Below, piece by piece: positions 18,546 through 27,557 of a DNA stretch of 52,066 nucleotides. This DNA is from Planctomycetota bacterium. Its GTDB lineage: Bacteria; Planctomycetota; UBA1135; GCA-002748355. Under the pieces are notes generated by a model, which had not been told where the DNA came from, did no database searches, and saw only the letters and a program-made list of their open reading frames with translations. Both the position numbers and the translations under genes were made by a program. Where the stretch lies: the NCBI GenBank assembly GCA_026984035.1, contig JALSSW010000108.1:1-52066 (forward strand), read 5' to 3'. How positions within the stretch are numbered: position 1 is the stretch's first letter; every line of letters begins with the position of its first letter.

Positions 18546-20507
18546 TTATTTGGTGGTCAAGCCGAGGATTCTTCGGATTGCTAAATCCCCTGCAAAAACA
18601 ACATATTTAGAAGGATCCTTTTCCAAAGCTTTGAGGGCTTTTAAGACTCGCTTATCCTTTCGACCCATCCCTTTTTCAATAAGACCGAGAGCCTCCACAG
18701 CTCTCCATCGCACATGCTCATCCTTGTGATGCAGTAAGAGAAGGAGCTTGGGAATCCATTTTGGATCGCCAATCTTCCCCATGGCCTCCAGAGCCGCATA
18801 AACAACCTCACTCTCCGGGTCCGTCAAAGCCTCTTCAAAGGCCTTTCGCAAAGATTCACTTTTGGTTCCAATTCTCCCCAAAGCCGTCAAAGCGATGATC
18901 CGGACATCCTTGTCCTTGTTGCGAAGCAGCTTAAGGAGAGTTGGAATCGCAGGAGCTGCGGGGTGACCAATACGGGCGAGGGCTCTCCCCGCATGGATCA
19001 TTTGGGCAGGATCGCCCGAATGTAGAACCTTTATTAAAAACCCCACCGAAGGTGCCGCATCCTTCCCAAGCTCCCCGAAAGCCTGGAGGATTCCGAGCTT
19101 TTGCTGTTTTGTTGCCTGTGCCTTAAAAAAAGCTCGGCGGAGAGGACCGTTTGCAGAACTTCCCATCCCTCCAATCGCAAAAGATGTCCAGAGCCTCAGG
19201 TTCGCATCATCGGACCCCAGGAATCCAATCAATTCCTCAATTTTTGGCAGAGCGAGGGGGCCAAGCTGTTTGATTGCCATCGCAGCTTCGGTGCGTAAAA
19301 GAGGATGGTCGCTTTTGAGGATGTTGACTATTTTTTCCAGTCCATCCCCGGGAACAGACTTTATTCGGACTAAGGTCCTCATGGCCGCCTGGACGATTTT
19401 GGTATCCTTTTCATCAAGAAGCTTCACAACAGCAGGCGCTGCTTTTTTTGCATACCTCCCTAAGAGTCCAAGGCTCTTTATGGCGACGAGGCGAAGGGAC
19501 CGGGAGACTGTGGGGTCTAAAAAACCTTGGATGGAGAAAACAGCTCCTCTCCCTCCCTTCCCCATGATCCCAAGGGTCGAGATGAGCTCTATCAAGAGTT
19601 TTTTGTTCTTCCGGTTTTGTCCCAATGCATGGATCAGACCTTCGGCACAAGGCTTCCCCACCCGCACACATTCCTGCTGAGCAGCGGACCGAAGCCCTTT
19701 GTCCGGGCCAGTCGCAAGAGAGACAAGGGCTTCTGCTTGAGCCTTTTGGACAGGTCTTATTCGTCCCAGAGCTTGAATCGCGAGCAGCTTGAGTTCCCTG
19801 GGTTTGCCTTCTTCAAGAAGACCAAGCACTTCCTTTACTGCATCTTTTCCTAAAGAACCGATGGCCTTTGCCGCCGCCGCCCGAACCCTTTCTGAAGAAT
19901 CTTTATAGAGGAGAATCAAGTTCGGAAGGGCTGGAAGGGCCTTTTCCTTTAAGGTCGCCAACGCAAGAGCGGCTCCTTCCCGAACTATGGGGTCAGGGTC
20001 CGATAAAATGTTGATCAGACGAGGGAGGAACTCTGAAAAATCTTCGGCAATCTGTTGAGTAACAAAGAAAGCCAAGCGACGAATGAGATTGTCGGAATCG
20101 TTCCAACATTCCAAAATTTGATCCAGAACGGGGCGGGATTTTGCCCCCATTCTCCCCAGGATCTCCAAGGTGTTACCCCTAATATCCACATCCTTATCCT
20201 TAAGGAACTTGACCAACCTGCGCAAATAGCTCCCCAGGTATTTTGCGTTGGGCTTAAGGGCTTCTAAAAGCCAAATACGGGTCTCTGCGCTCTCTTTCTT
20301 GTTTTCGAGAGTCCTCATAATCAGAGGTATGGCACGCTCTCCCATCTTGCTCAACTGCTGAGAAGATGTTGCATGGAGACTCGCGTCTTTGCTGCGAATC
20401 CTTTGGATGAGCAACTCAGGATCTTGAGCATTAAGACTCTCAAATCCCAAGGCCCCGAGAATTAGAAAGCCCCCCAAGGCGCGGGCCAATATCTTCTTAG
20501 CATTCAT
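18546..20507 (-). CDS. Exported HEAT-repeat protein
   Basis: A 653-residue protein made almost entirely of HEAT-type helical repeats after a signal peptide (residues 1-28, ending ESLNAQ). Repeats of about 35-40 residues recur from residue 30 to the end, with cores such as IPTLLKLLRNKDKDVRIIAL and WRAVEALGLIEKG. The repeated pattern P-x-L/I-x-x-L-L-x-D-x-D-x-x-V-R is obvious. HEAT solenoids bind other proteins; the signal peptide places this one in the periplasm or outside. There is no enzymatic domain. A GGGAGA box lies about 10 nt before ATG 20507. Confidence 0.85.
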   Translation of the reverse strand: MNAKKILARALGGFLILGALGFESLNAQDPELLIQRIRSKDASLHATSSQQLSKMGERAIPLIMRTLENKKESAETRIWLLEALKPNAKYLGSYLRRLVKFLKDKDVDIRGNTLEILGRMGAKSRPVLDQILECWNDSDNLIRRLAFFVTQQIAEDFSEFLPRLINILSDPDPIVREGAALALATLKEKALPALPNLILLYKDSSERVRAAAAKAIGSLGKDAVKEVLGLLEEGKPRELKLLAIQALGRIRPVQKAQAEALVSLATGPDKGLRSAAQQECVRVGKPCAEGLIHALGQNRKNKKLLIELISTLGIMGKGGRGAVFSIQGFLDPTVSRSLRLVAIKSLGLLGRYAKKAAPAVVKLLDEKDTKIVQAAMRTLVRIKSVPGDGLEKIVNILKSDHPLLRTEAAMAIKQLGPLALPKIEELIGFLGSDDANLRLWTSFAIGGMGSSANGPLRRAFFKAQATKQQKLGILQAFGELGKDAAPSVGFLIKVLHSGDPAQMIHAGRALARIGHPAAPAIPTLLKLLRNKDKDVRIIALTALGRIGTKSESLRKAFEEALTDPESEVVYAALEAMGKIGDPKWIPKLLLLLHHKDEHVRWRAVEALGLIEKGMGRKDKRVLKALKALEKDPSKYVVFAGDLAIRRILGLTTK

Positions 20508-20588
20508 CGATAGGGTTCTCCCCGATTACTCCTCTCCTGTCCACCCCAAAGAGGGTCTTAGGCCGGATTCTCTATGATACAGGGAATC

Positions 20589-21554
20589 TCAGCGATCTCG
20601 GAAATGGATCTTCACTCGGAGGGATTGAGTCTCCCCATCTTCATCCAAGAAGGTCCGCTCAAACGGAATGCGGACCGAAGAACCTGGAATCTTACGCCAA
20701 TCTCCCAAGGTAATGCGGCGGCGGTGGCCCCCTACCTTCATCTCTAATAATAGGGGTAAATGGGTGGCCGGATCCAGATAGAGATCGATCCAGTTCTCCA
20801 GATCTTCCAACTGTAGCGGGAGGGGTCCAACAGGAATGACCTGGCCCTCTGGAAGGTGCTTGCGAGGGTAAAGCCGAATCCGCTGATATGCTTTTCCGAG
20901 AAGCCTCACGCGTTCCTCTCTTCCCAGACTGTATTTTGTCCGATCGGCGAAATTGAAAGGAAAGCGCAAAAGCTCCCCCCAACGCTCCACTTCGGGAGCC
21001 ATCCTCTTTTCCAAGTCCGGACGATCCACCCCTGAGGTTCTCACCCAAACACGAGCCCCATTGCGGCCATATCTGAGTCCTCCATTGGATGAATCCTGAA
21101 ACCAGACGATCTCATCCTGCGGATTGCTTGGATCCAAAAGAGCCCGGTGCTCAATTCGTTTAGAAAAGAGTTCCTCGCCCCTGGCATTGAATCCCTGGAG
21201 AAGATAGGACGCTTGAAGCTCTCCAATGCGAAGCCAGGCTTCCATCCCACCAATACGCATCAGAAGGGCAGCGATCGGGTCTGGAGCATCTTTGCGAATG
21301 GGACCCCTGAGAGCCCCTAGGACTTCAACACTGCCCCCGCCCTTGGGGTTGAGCTTCGATCTCAGATTCTTCTGGATCCTCAAGGGCTCAGAGAGGGGGG
21401 CTTCGAGACCCGGAATTTTGGTCGGCTTTACCTGAGAAGGGGCTTTGGTCCGAACCTTCTGCTTCGAGCTAGGCTTGGAGCCGGTGGCCTGCGCACCCAG
21501 CAGAGAGGGAAAAATGAGAAAAAAAACTGTGGCGATCCATTGTATTCCTTTCAT
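20589..21554 (-). CDS. Exported protein of unknown function
   Basis: A 321-residue protein with a clear signal peptide (MKGIQWIATVFFLIFPSLLGAQ) followed by a Lys/Ser/Pro-rich linker and a predicted beta-rich domain. The segment DLYLDPATHLPLLLEMKVGG resembles the strand-turn pattern of outer-membrane-lipoprotein-sorting-like or zinc-protease-associated periplasmic domains, but I cannot assign a family. The ATG at 21554 has AGG 9 nt upstream, while the ATG at 21563 has the same box directly adjacent, so I prefer 21554. It is divergent from the TPR lipoprotein gene. Confidence 0.6.
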   Translation of the reverse strand: MKGIQWIATVFFLIFPSLLGAQATGSKPSSKQKVRTKAPSQVKPTKIPGLEAPLSEPLRIQKNLRSKLNPKGGGSVEVLGALRGPIRKDAPDPIAALLMRIGGMEAWLRIGELQASYLLQGFNARGEELFSKRIEHRALLDPSNPQDEIVWFQDSSNGGLRYGRNGARVWVRTSGVDRPDLEKRMAPEVERWGELLRFPFNFADRTKYSLGREERVRLLGKAYQRIRLYPRKHLPEGQVIPVGPLPLQLEDLENWIDLYLDPATHLPLLLEMKVGGHRRRITLGDWRKIPGSSVRIPFERTFLDEDGETQSLRVKIHFRDR

Positions 21555-21678
21555 TCCTTGCATCCTGTCGGGGGATCTTCCCTTCTTATCGGCATCTTGA
21601 GGCCAGCTCCGTAGGAAACACCTCCTGTAAGTAGGGCGATATCACGAATAATGCAGACAAGGAGGCTAGGCTATAGGG

Positions 21679-23472
21679 ATGCTTTCAAAGATTGCGACCC
21701 GAGCCTCTCTGATCCTTTTTTTCCTTTTTGTCGCTTGCGGTTCTGCGCACATCACCGAAACCGAGAAGCCCAACCTTCAGCGCCCCAAGCAACAAATCCT
21801 CATCAAACTCCAAAGAGGAGTCACCATCGGACTCGAGCTGCGGATCGCCGGAGTTCCCTCCCGCAGGGTCCAGGCCCTGCGGACATGGATCAGCGAGAGC
21901 CTCGCCCAGAGCCCTTGGTTCGATTTCGCCCGAAACCCAGAGCACAACCTCCGGCTTGTAGTCCAAGGGGAACTCCCAAATGAAACAAGTCCCGAAGGAA
22001 CCTTGACCACAACCCTTCTTCAAAAGAGCAAGCCACCTCTCCCCCTCAAAGGGGTGCGCTTCACCGGGGACACCCTTCTTACGGCCCTGGATCAGCTCTG
22101 CCGGACTTCCCGCTTGGCCCTGGGAGAACCCTGGGAGACACTCGGGAAAAATGACAAGTCATGCAGCCTCCTCGTCAGTAGCAAAGAAGAGGTAGCCGAA
22201 GCCATTGGACAAAGCTTGGAGCTAACAAAAAAAGGGCGCCTCCTCCATTCTCTGGGCCTATTGCAACAAGCACTTCGCAAAGATCGCGGCTGCGCTCTCG
22301 CCCTAAGCCTCCTGGCTGGTCTGCGCCTGGATCTAGGTTTCCCGAAAAAGGCCCTGGAACTCATTCTCCGCATGAAGGACCTCGAACGAAGGGCTTCCCC
22401 TACGGCTCTTCACAGGGCGGCACGGGTATGGCTCATGGCCAACCACAATTATTCAGCCCTACTGGACCTGGCCGAAAAAGACCTCCCCGGACGGCCGAAT
22501 GACCCCAATATCCTTTTTACCAAGGCACTAGCCTTGAGCCTGGAAGCCCGTTGGAAAGAGGCCCTCCCCCTTCTCATTCGCCTCTACCCTCGGCTCCCCC
22601 AATCTCCTGGGCTGCTCTTCTGCCTAGGCCATGCTTATTTGGCCACAGGAAAAATGGCGGAGGCCAAAGCCCTCCTCCCAAAAATCCAAAAACGACTCCC
22701 CGCCTGGCCCTCTCTCCGCTTCGAAGCCTTGGTCCTTTTCCAGGGCGGCGACTTCATGGCTCTCAACAAGATGCTTAATAAACTCAGCAAAAAACCCCTT
22801 GGAAAACACCCAAGAGTTCGCCTGGAAATCTCCCTCATGCAAGCATCTCTCTGGATCCAAAAAGGGAATGAGAATGGCAGCCTCCAGCGCGCCGGAGGGA
22901 AATTACTCGAAGCCATCACTCTTCTCCGAAGCCAGCCTCGGACCCTGATTACGGAACAGACCCTTCTCCCCGGTCTCGCCTGGACCATGAGCCAACTCGG
23001 GATGGCACAACAATGCAGAAATGCTCTGGCAGCCCTCCCCGCAAAAACTGGAAGACAAAAAAAACGCAACGCTCCAGCCTTGGTGGCTCTGAGCCTATGC
23101 GATGTTGCCCTTGGAAAAAAGGTAGGCAAAGCGGTTGCCCGTGACCTTGAATCCATGGGGCTCGATGTATGGAACAAGCGACTTCTGGCTTTGCGCCTGG
23201 AAAAAGATGGCCGGCTACGGATGGGTCTCTCTCTTCTTCAAGACATTGCTAAGAATACCCAAGATCCCTCTCTGGTCTTCGACATGACAAGGATCGAAAT
23301 CCAACTTGGCAATCAACAAGCCATCATGGGATCCCTTCGGGATTTAGAACGAAAGCTTTGGACTCCTCGCATGGACAAGCCGAGGGTTTCACCCCTACTC
23401 TCGCCGAAGCGTTCTTATATCCTTTTCAAGATTTCCCACATGGGAATGCTCCCCTCAGTTAAAAAGGACTAG
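21679..23472 (+). CDS. TPR-containing lipoprotein, function unknown
   Basis: A 597-residue predicted lipoprotein with signal sequence LILFFLFVACGS and lipidated Cys20. Residues about 28-150 form a non-repetitive domain. From about 170 onward there are TPR-like helical units, for example KKGRLLHSLGLLQQALRKDR, LPRLPQSPGLLFCLGHAYLA and TGKMAEAKALLPKIQKRLP. It has the same broad layout (lipobox, non-repeat domain, TPR) as the lipoprotein at 3576. Its last 18 nt overlap the convergent GNAT gene tail to tail. Probably an envelope scaffold; no enzymatic motif is visible. Confidence 0.65.
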   Translation: MLSKIATRASLILFFLFVACGSAHITETEKPNLQRPKQQILIKLQRGVTIGLELRIAGVPSRRVQALRTWISESLAQSPWFDFARNPEHNLRLVVQGELPNETSPEGTLTTTLLQKSKPPLPLKGVRFTGDTLLTALDQLCRTSRLALGEPWETLGKNDKSCSLLVSSKEEVAEAIGQSLELTKKGRLLHSLGLLQQALRKDRGCALALSLLAGLRLDLGFPKKALELILRMKDLERRASPTALHRAARVWLMANHNYSALLDLAEKDLPGRPNDPNILFTKALALSLEARWKEALPLLIRLYPRLPQSPGLLFCLGHAYLATGKMAEAKALLPKIQKRLPAWPSLRFEALVLFQGGDFMALNKMLNKLSKKPLGKHPRVRLEISLMQASLWIQKGNENGSLQRAGGKLLEAITLLRSQPRTLITEQTLLPGLAWTMSQLGMAQQCRNALAALPAKTGRQKKRNAPALVALSLCDVALGKKVGKAVARDLESMGLDVWNKRLLALRLEKDGRLRMGLSLLQDIAKNTQDPSLVFDMTRIEIQLGNQQAIMGSLRDLERKLWTPRMDKPRVSPLLSPKRSYILFKISHMGMLPSVKKD

Positions 23473-24321
23473 GCGAAGATCCGCGACTTCATGGAGACCT
23501 GCAGCTTCATAAGCCCTCCTGGCTGCAGAATTCTCCCGCGCGAGATGGAGTCCCACTCGTTCCACTCTCTTTAAGAGAAGGGAACACAAAGAAGACACTA
23601 AGCGAGTCCCAAAGCCCCTTCCCCGCCATTTTGGGTCCGTGAAAACTCCTTCAATCAGAGCACCGGCGAGATTCTCAAATCCAATATCCAATTTGGAAAC
23701 CGGTTTTCCCGCCCTCTCCAAGACCCAAGTCTCCCTCCGCTCAACGCGTTTCTGAATCCGTTCTCTTAACTTTTCCATATGGATATAGCGGGGGTCAAAC
23801 TGGAGATCTTCATGGTTGAGAACAAGATTGGCACGAACAAGCCACTCGACATCCTGCATGCAAGCTTGGCGCAACACGACCCCTACCCCGAGCCCAGGGC
23901 CTGGAGGCATCCCTCTTCGTATCTCCATAAAAGGTTGCGATCGGTCAAAGCGGATTTTCATGTTTTTTGCAAGGCGGGGAACCAGGCCGGACATTCCCGC
24001 AGACGGTCCAATCCCAAGGCGGGGAGGAACCGAACTCGCAAGAAGAATCGGCGCAAAAGAGAGACCTGCTCTTTCGCTGCTCTTTCCCAACACAAAGGAA
24101 TAACCTGCTCGAAGGAACAGGAGACCTTCGAGCCCTTCCTCGGAAAAAGCCCCATAGAACTCTCCCTGAAAGCCCTCGGGTTCATCCTTTATTTGTCCAA
24201 GGGCCAAAAAAACGCTATGGAGGAGATACATATGCTCGGCCTCATGGAGCCAATCCTCTTGAAGAAGAGCCTCGAGATCCCCATTAGAAAGTGGCCGAGC
24301 TTGGATCACATGCTGGGACAT
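23455..24321 (-). CDS. GNAT family N-acetyltransferase
   Basis: A 288-residue protein whose C-terminal half is a GNAT acetyltransferase: motif A reads GVFTDPKWRGRGFGTRLVSSL, the acetyl-CoA pyrophosphate loop (R/Q-x-x-G-x-G), and motif B contains ENSAARRAYEAAGLHEV. The N-terminal half may be a degenerate second GNAT-like domain, as in several two-domain members (inference). The acceptor is unknown. The ATG overlaps the methyltransferase stop by one base (TAATG at 24319-24323), so the two are probably co-translated. Its 3' end overlaps the convergent lipoprotein gene by 18 nt. Confidence 0.82.
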   Translation of the reverse strand: MSQHVIQARPLSNGDLEALLQEDWLHEAEHMYLLHSVFLALGQIKDEPEGFQGEFYGAFSEEGLEGLLFLRAGYSFVLGKSSERAGLSFAPILLASSVPPRLGIGPSAGMSGLVPRLAKNMKIRFDRSQPFMEIRRGMPPGPGLGVGVVLRQACMQDVEWLVRANLVLNHEDLQFDPRYIHMEKLRERIQKRVERRETWVLERAGKPVSKLDIGFENLAGALIEGVFTDPKWRGRGFGTRLVSSLCSLLLKRVERVGLHLARENSAARRAYEAAGLHEVADLRLVLFN

Positions 24322-25601
24322 TATTTTGGTTCCCTTGACTTCCGAAGGATCAACAGCCGGTTACTGTTGGTCCCCTTGGAATTGTTTGAAACACCCCAAC
24401 AATTGGCGGTTTTGGTGAAACCCTGGTTGTTTACGAGGACTCCCAGGATCTTCCATCCAGCATCGGCAGCAATCGGGAGGAGGGGCTCCTCTAAAAGGAG
24501 GGTTCCCTTACGAACCTCTCCGACTTCAAACACAAGAAAGCCTCCGTCTCGGGTCACCCGCAAAAGTTCCACAAAGACTTCCGCCATGAAGGACAGCCAT
24601 TCTCCAAGCTTTGAAGGGGTAGTTATCTCCTGTTCCATACGTTTTGCGTCAATCCCGTTGAACCAACAGCGGAGCCAGTTGTCACGAGCATAATGAACAA
24701 CATCGAGAAACGGGGGAGATGTAATGCTCAGATCCACACTCTGATCGGGAATCTCCCCGAGGTCACGACTGTCCCCTTGGAGGAGAAGAGCTTTGGAACC
24801 CACCAGGGCCATTCGCCTTCGTTCATCAGGGGTGAGCCTGCGGAGAAGGGATGCGCTCTTCTTTCGCAGGAGGGCGAAGATATCTTTACGCTCTGGAATT
24901 AGGCCTGCCCGAGCATTGAGTTTTTTCTGGGTTTCAATCGAAACGGCCTGGTTGGGCGGCATAGTGCGAACAGAAAAAAATCCTGAGGAGTGCCCATGCA
25001 AGCGATTGGTCGCCACCATTCGCAGCCAACGATCCACTCCATCCTCTGTTCCCTCCCTTTCCTTCTTCTGGAACAAAGCCTTTAAGGCTCTGATCTCCGA
25101 GAGAGTCCTGGGTTCGAAAAACACCTCCAACTCAGGATCGCCCTCTTCCGGGCCTGGGTCGCTATCCAGGCGATCCTGATAGTCGCGAAGCCTTGAATCA
25201 ATTTGATGGAGACTCGGGGGTTGGAGCCGAGGCCCACAAAGAATCCGCGACAAGGGATTGACATCGTTTCCAAAAGGGATTCTTCCCCGCAGAGCGGATT
25301 CAATTAAAGTCGTCCCCCGCCCCATAAATGGATCCAAAACCACGTCCCCGGGCCGGGTCAGCCTGTTGAGAAAAAAGGCCGGCAGCTCCCCCTTAAAACA
25401 AGCCCGATAGGAAATCTCGTGAAGCGAATGCCCCTGGCGCTGCCGACTCGTCCAAAGCTCTCGATGAATCCTGGGGATGGCCCCATAGTCCCCGTGGAGT
25501 TCCTCTCGCTTCTCAAGTTGGGTTCGAGCCCCGGACTCTTCTGAAAGAAAAGCCCTCTCCTCGCCCATCTCAACCAGGAGGTCCTCCAAGGTCTCAATCA
25601 T
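24321..25601 (-). CDS. DNA methyltransferase (N4-cytosine/N6-adenine type), no restriction partner
   Basis: A 426-residue AdoMet-dependent amino-methyltransferase. The AdoMet-binding motif DPFMGRGTT is at about residues 90-98, and the catalytic motif TSPPF is at about 294-298. The order and the roughly 200 residues between them suggest that the target-recognition region lies in the middle, an alpha-like arrangement. The C-terminal part ends NSNRLLILRKSREPK. No endonuclease gene is nearby, so it may be a solitary regulatory methylase, or it could act on another substrate. The first in-frame start is TTG 25607, but ATG 25601 overlaps the pyrK stop in the usual ATGA way and is preferred. Confidence 0.82.
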   Translation of the reverse strand: MIETLEDLLVEMGEERAFLSEESGARTQLEKREELHGDYGAIPRIHRELWTSRQRQGHSLHEISYRACFKGELPAFFLNRLTRPGDVVLDPFMGRGTTLIESALRGRIPFGNDVNPLSRILCGPRLQPPSLHQIDSRLRDYQDRLDSDPGPEEGDPELEVFFEPRTLSEIRALKALFQKKEREGTEDGVDRWLRMVATNRLHGHSSGFFSVRTMPPNQAVSIETQKKLNARAGLIPERKDIFALLRKKSASLLRRLTPDERRRMALVGSKALLLQGDSRDLGEIPDQSVDLSITSPPFLDVVHYARDNWLRCWFNGIDAKRMEQEITTPSKLGEWLSFMAEVFVELLRVTRDGGFLVFEVGEVRKGTLLLEEPLLPIAADAGWKILGVLVNNQGFTKTANCWGVSNNSKGTNSNRLLILRKSREPK

Positions 25602-26398
25602 TCCCAAACAAGCTCCGCAGCATCAAACACAGGTCCATCAACGCAGGTTCGGGCAAAAGCCTTTCCGGCAAATCGCCCCTCCCCTTTCACGCGAACCGAA
25701 CAACCATTGCAGACACCGTATCCACAGGCCATCACGGTCTCGAGGCTGACCCAACAGGGAGTCTCCAGCTTCTCACAAAAGCGTCCTACCGCGGCCATCA
25801 TGGGATCGGGACCACAACAGAAAACGGGAGATGAGGAACAAACCAAGCCTTCAGACAGGAGGTTTTCATAGAGTTGGAGAACGTTGCCTTTAAACCCAAG
25901 ACTTCCATCGTCCGTGGAAAAACTCCAAGCAACCGACCCTTTCGGAAAGGCCCCCTGTCCGACCAAAGAAGCCTCCGTAGCCCCGCCAAAGAGAAGAGTA
26001 AGAGGAGGGAGACCTTGGGCCTGGCGCTCCTTGGCCAGGAGGAGAAAGGGGGCAAGGCCCACCCCCCCAGCAATACCCACCGGCTCCATGACATCATCCC
26101 ACAAAAACCCATTCCCCAAGGGACCCGTCACCAAAACCCCTTCCCCAATCTCCGCTTCCGCCAATGCCCGGGTCCCAGGCCCTATCGTCTTGATCAAAAA
26201 ACTCGCCCAACCGCCCTCTCCTGGCTCCACATCAAAAAAAGAAAGAGGCCGTGGGAGCAAAACAGGCCAAGAGGATTCGGTGGAAAGCATGGCGAACTGA
26301 CCCGAAAGAACCCTTGGAAAGGGGCCTTCCAGGGTAAGAATCATGTCTTGTTCCCCGAGGAATTCCTTGGAACGGACCAAATGCCTCCGACTGTTCAT
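25598..26398 (-). CDS. pyrK: Dihydroorotate dehydrogenase electron transfer subunit (PyrK-like)
   Basis: A 266-residue iron-sulfur flavoprotein that passes electrons between NAD(H) and PyrD in class 1B dihydroorotate dehydrogenase. FAD-binding LLPRPLSFFDV, the NAD-binding GIAGGVGLAPFLLL and the CCGPDPMM loop are present. The [2Fe-2S] ligands are Cys225, Cys230, Cys233 and Cys252 in ACGYGVCNGCSVRV and RTCVDGPVF. No pyrD is in the window. Earlier in-frame starts exist (GTG 26482, ATG 26437); I chose ATG 26398 because it begins just before the family core, has GAGGG upstream, and leaves room for a promoter divergent from the DUF445 gene. A related NADH-dependent reductase subunit remains possible. 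Confidence 0.85.
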   Translation of the reverse strand: MNSRRHLVRSKEFLGEQDMILTLEGPFPRVLSGQFAMLSTESSWPVLLPRPLSFFDVEPGEGGWASFLIKTIGPGTRALAEAEIGEGVLVTGPLGNGFLWDDVMEPVGIAGGVGLAPFLLLAKERQAQGLPPLTLLFGGATEASLVGQGAFPKGSVAWSFSTDDGSLGFKGNVLQLYENLLSEGLVCSSSPVFCCGPDPMMAAVGRFCEKLETPCWVSLETVMACGYGVCNGCSVRVKGEGRFAGKAFARTCVDGPVFDAAELVWE

Positions 26399-26484
26399 GC
26401 CCTCAGTATTGGAAATGGAGGGTGAACCGTCCACCATGGGGTTTTTCTCTTCAAGATTTTCAGAAAACAAAGATAAGAACACAA

Positions 26485-27087
26485 ATGGAATGGATGCCCT
26501 GGGTCATCGCTCCCCTGGTGGGAGCTATTATCGGCTATGTGACGAACACAATCGCGATCGCCATGCTCTTTCGACCACACCGCCCGAAAAAAATCGGCCC
26601 TCTCCTCCTCCAAGGACTCATCCCCAAGAGACAGGAGGATTTGGCCCGAAAGATTGGCGAAGTCGTCGGTAACCATCTCCTTGATCATAAGGATTTGATG
26701 GCAGCCTTTGAGCAGATGAACTTAGAGGAAGTCCTTGGTGACCTTTTGGGAAAGGGGCTTGGTGAAAAAATAAACGAGCTCAAGACCATGCCTTTGATCG
26801 GGGCTTTCTTGACTCCAGAAAGGGTCCAAGGGCTCAAGGAGGGCATTGTCCGCTCCATTCTTAAAAGAAAAGAGAGCCTCTTCGAAGCCATGGAGGGTCA
26901 ATTGGAGAAGAACCTTGATGTCTCGAGCATTGTTGAGGCCAAGGTCGCAGCCTTCCCCAGTGAAGAGTTAGAATCCCTTATCCTTGCTGTTGCCAAGCGC
27001 GAACTGCGGTCCATCGAGATCTGGGGGGCTCTCCTGGGTGCTTTGATCGGCCTCCTCCAAGCCGGCCTCCTTCAGGCAATCCAATGA
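26485..27087 (+). CDS. DUF445 family membrane protein
   Basis: A 200-residue protein of the DUF445 family. The N-terminal membrane helix contains APLVGAIIGYVTNTIAIAMLF, followed by the conserved FRPHRPKKI and GLIPKRQEDLARKIGEVVG. A second hydrophobic segment at the C-terminus (LGALIGLLQAGLLQAI) makes the likely topology two helices around a cytoplasmic or periplasmic amphipathic domain. Function is unknown. The open frame extends back to 26422, but the ATG at 26485 begins at the family start. It overlaps the following Nudix gene (ATGA at 27084-27087). Confidence 0.85.
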   Translation: MEWMPWVIAPLVGAIIGYVTNTIAIAMLFRPHRPKKIGPLLLQGLIPKRQEDLARKIGEVVGNHLLDHKDLMAAFEQMNLEEVLGDLLGKGLGEKINELKTMPLIGAFLTPERVQGLKEGIVRSILKRKESLFEAMEGQLEKNLDVSSIVEAKVAAFPSEELESLILAVAKRELRSIEIWGALLGALIGLLQAGLLQAIQ

Positions 27088-27557
27088 AGCCGGTGCCTGC
27101 TGCGGGGGGGATCCTATTTCGGAAGGAATCAGGAATCCTCGAATTCCTTCTCCTACAAAACGCCCGCCATGGGACCTGGGGTTTTCCCAAGGGTCATGCA
27201 GAAAAAGGCGAGAACCCCAAGGCCTGTGCTCGAAGAGAAATCCTTGAGGAAACGGGATTCCTCATCTCCGACTTCGAACCGGGGTTTCGGGAAGTTCTCC
27301 ACTATCACGTTCCCCCCGCCACCCGGAAGGATGGGAGGGGGGACTATGACAAAGAGGTCGTCTACTTTCTTGCACCCGCTCCCCTGACCCCTCCGACCCT
27401 GTCCTCCGAACACAAAGATCATCGCTGGGTTTCTCGAGAGGAAGCTCAACAATTGCTTGCCTTCAATGATCTTCGCCACCTTTTAGATAAAGCCTGGGCA
27501 TTCTTGCAGAACAGAAGCGTTACGAAGGAGAATCCCGGAGATAAAAAACAAGCATGA
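27084..27557 (+). CDS. Nudix hydrolase, Ap4A-hydrolase-like
   Basis: A 157-residue Nudix protein. The Nudix box is complete: G-x5-E-x7-REILEETGF, beginning at GHAEKGE. The N-terminal AAGGILFRKESG and WGFPKGHAE pattern is that of diadenosine-tetraphosphate or dinucleoside polyphosphate hydrolases, which clear stress nucleotides; substrate is inferred from similarity. The start overlaps the DUF445 stop (ATGA), and the stop overlaps the next gene's ATG (ATGA at 27554-27557), so it sits in a three-gene coupled chain. Confidence 0.88.
   Translation: MKPVPAAGGILFRKESGILEFLLLQNARHGTWGFPKGHAEKGENPKACARREILEETGFLISDFEPGFREVLHYHVPPATRKDGRGDYDKEVVYFLAPAPLTPPTLSSEHKDHRWVSREEAQQLLAFNDLRHLLDKAWAFLQNRSVTKENPGDKKQA

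Noticed and set aside
23779..24693. 304-residue open frame on the + strand
   Set aside because: Antisense to the GNAT and methyltransferase genes, basic and low in structure, no recognisable motif.
25874..26425. 183-residue open frame on the + strand
   Set aside because: Antisense to pyrK, Lys/Arg/Pro-rich, no conserved features.
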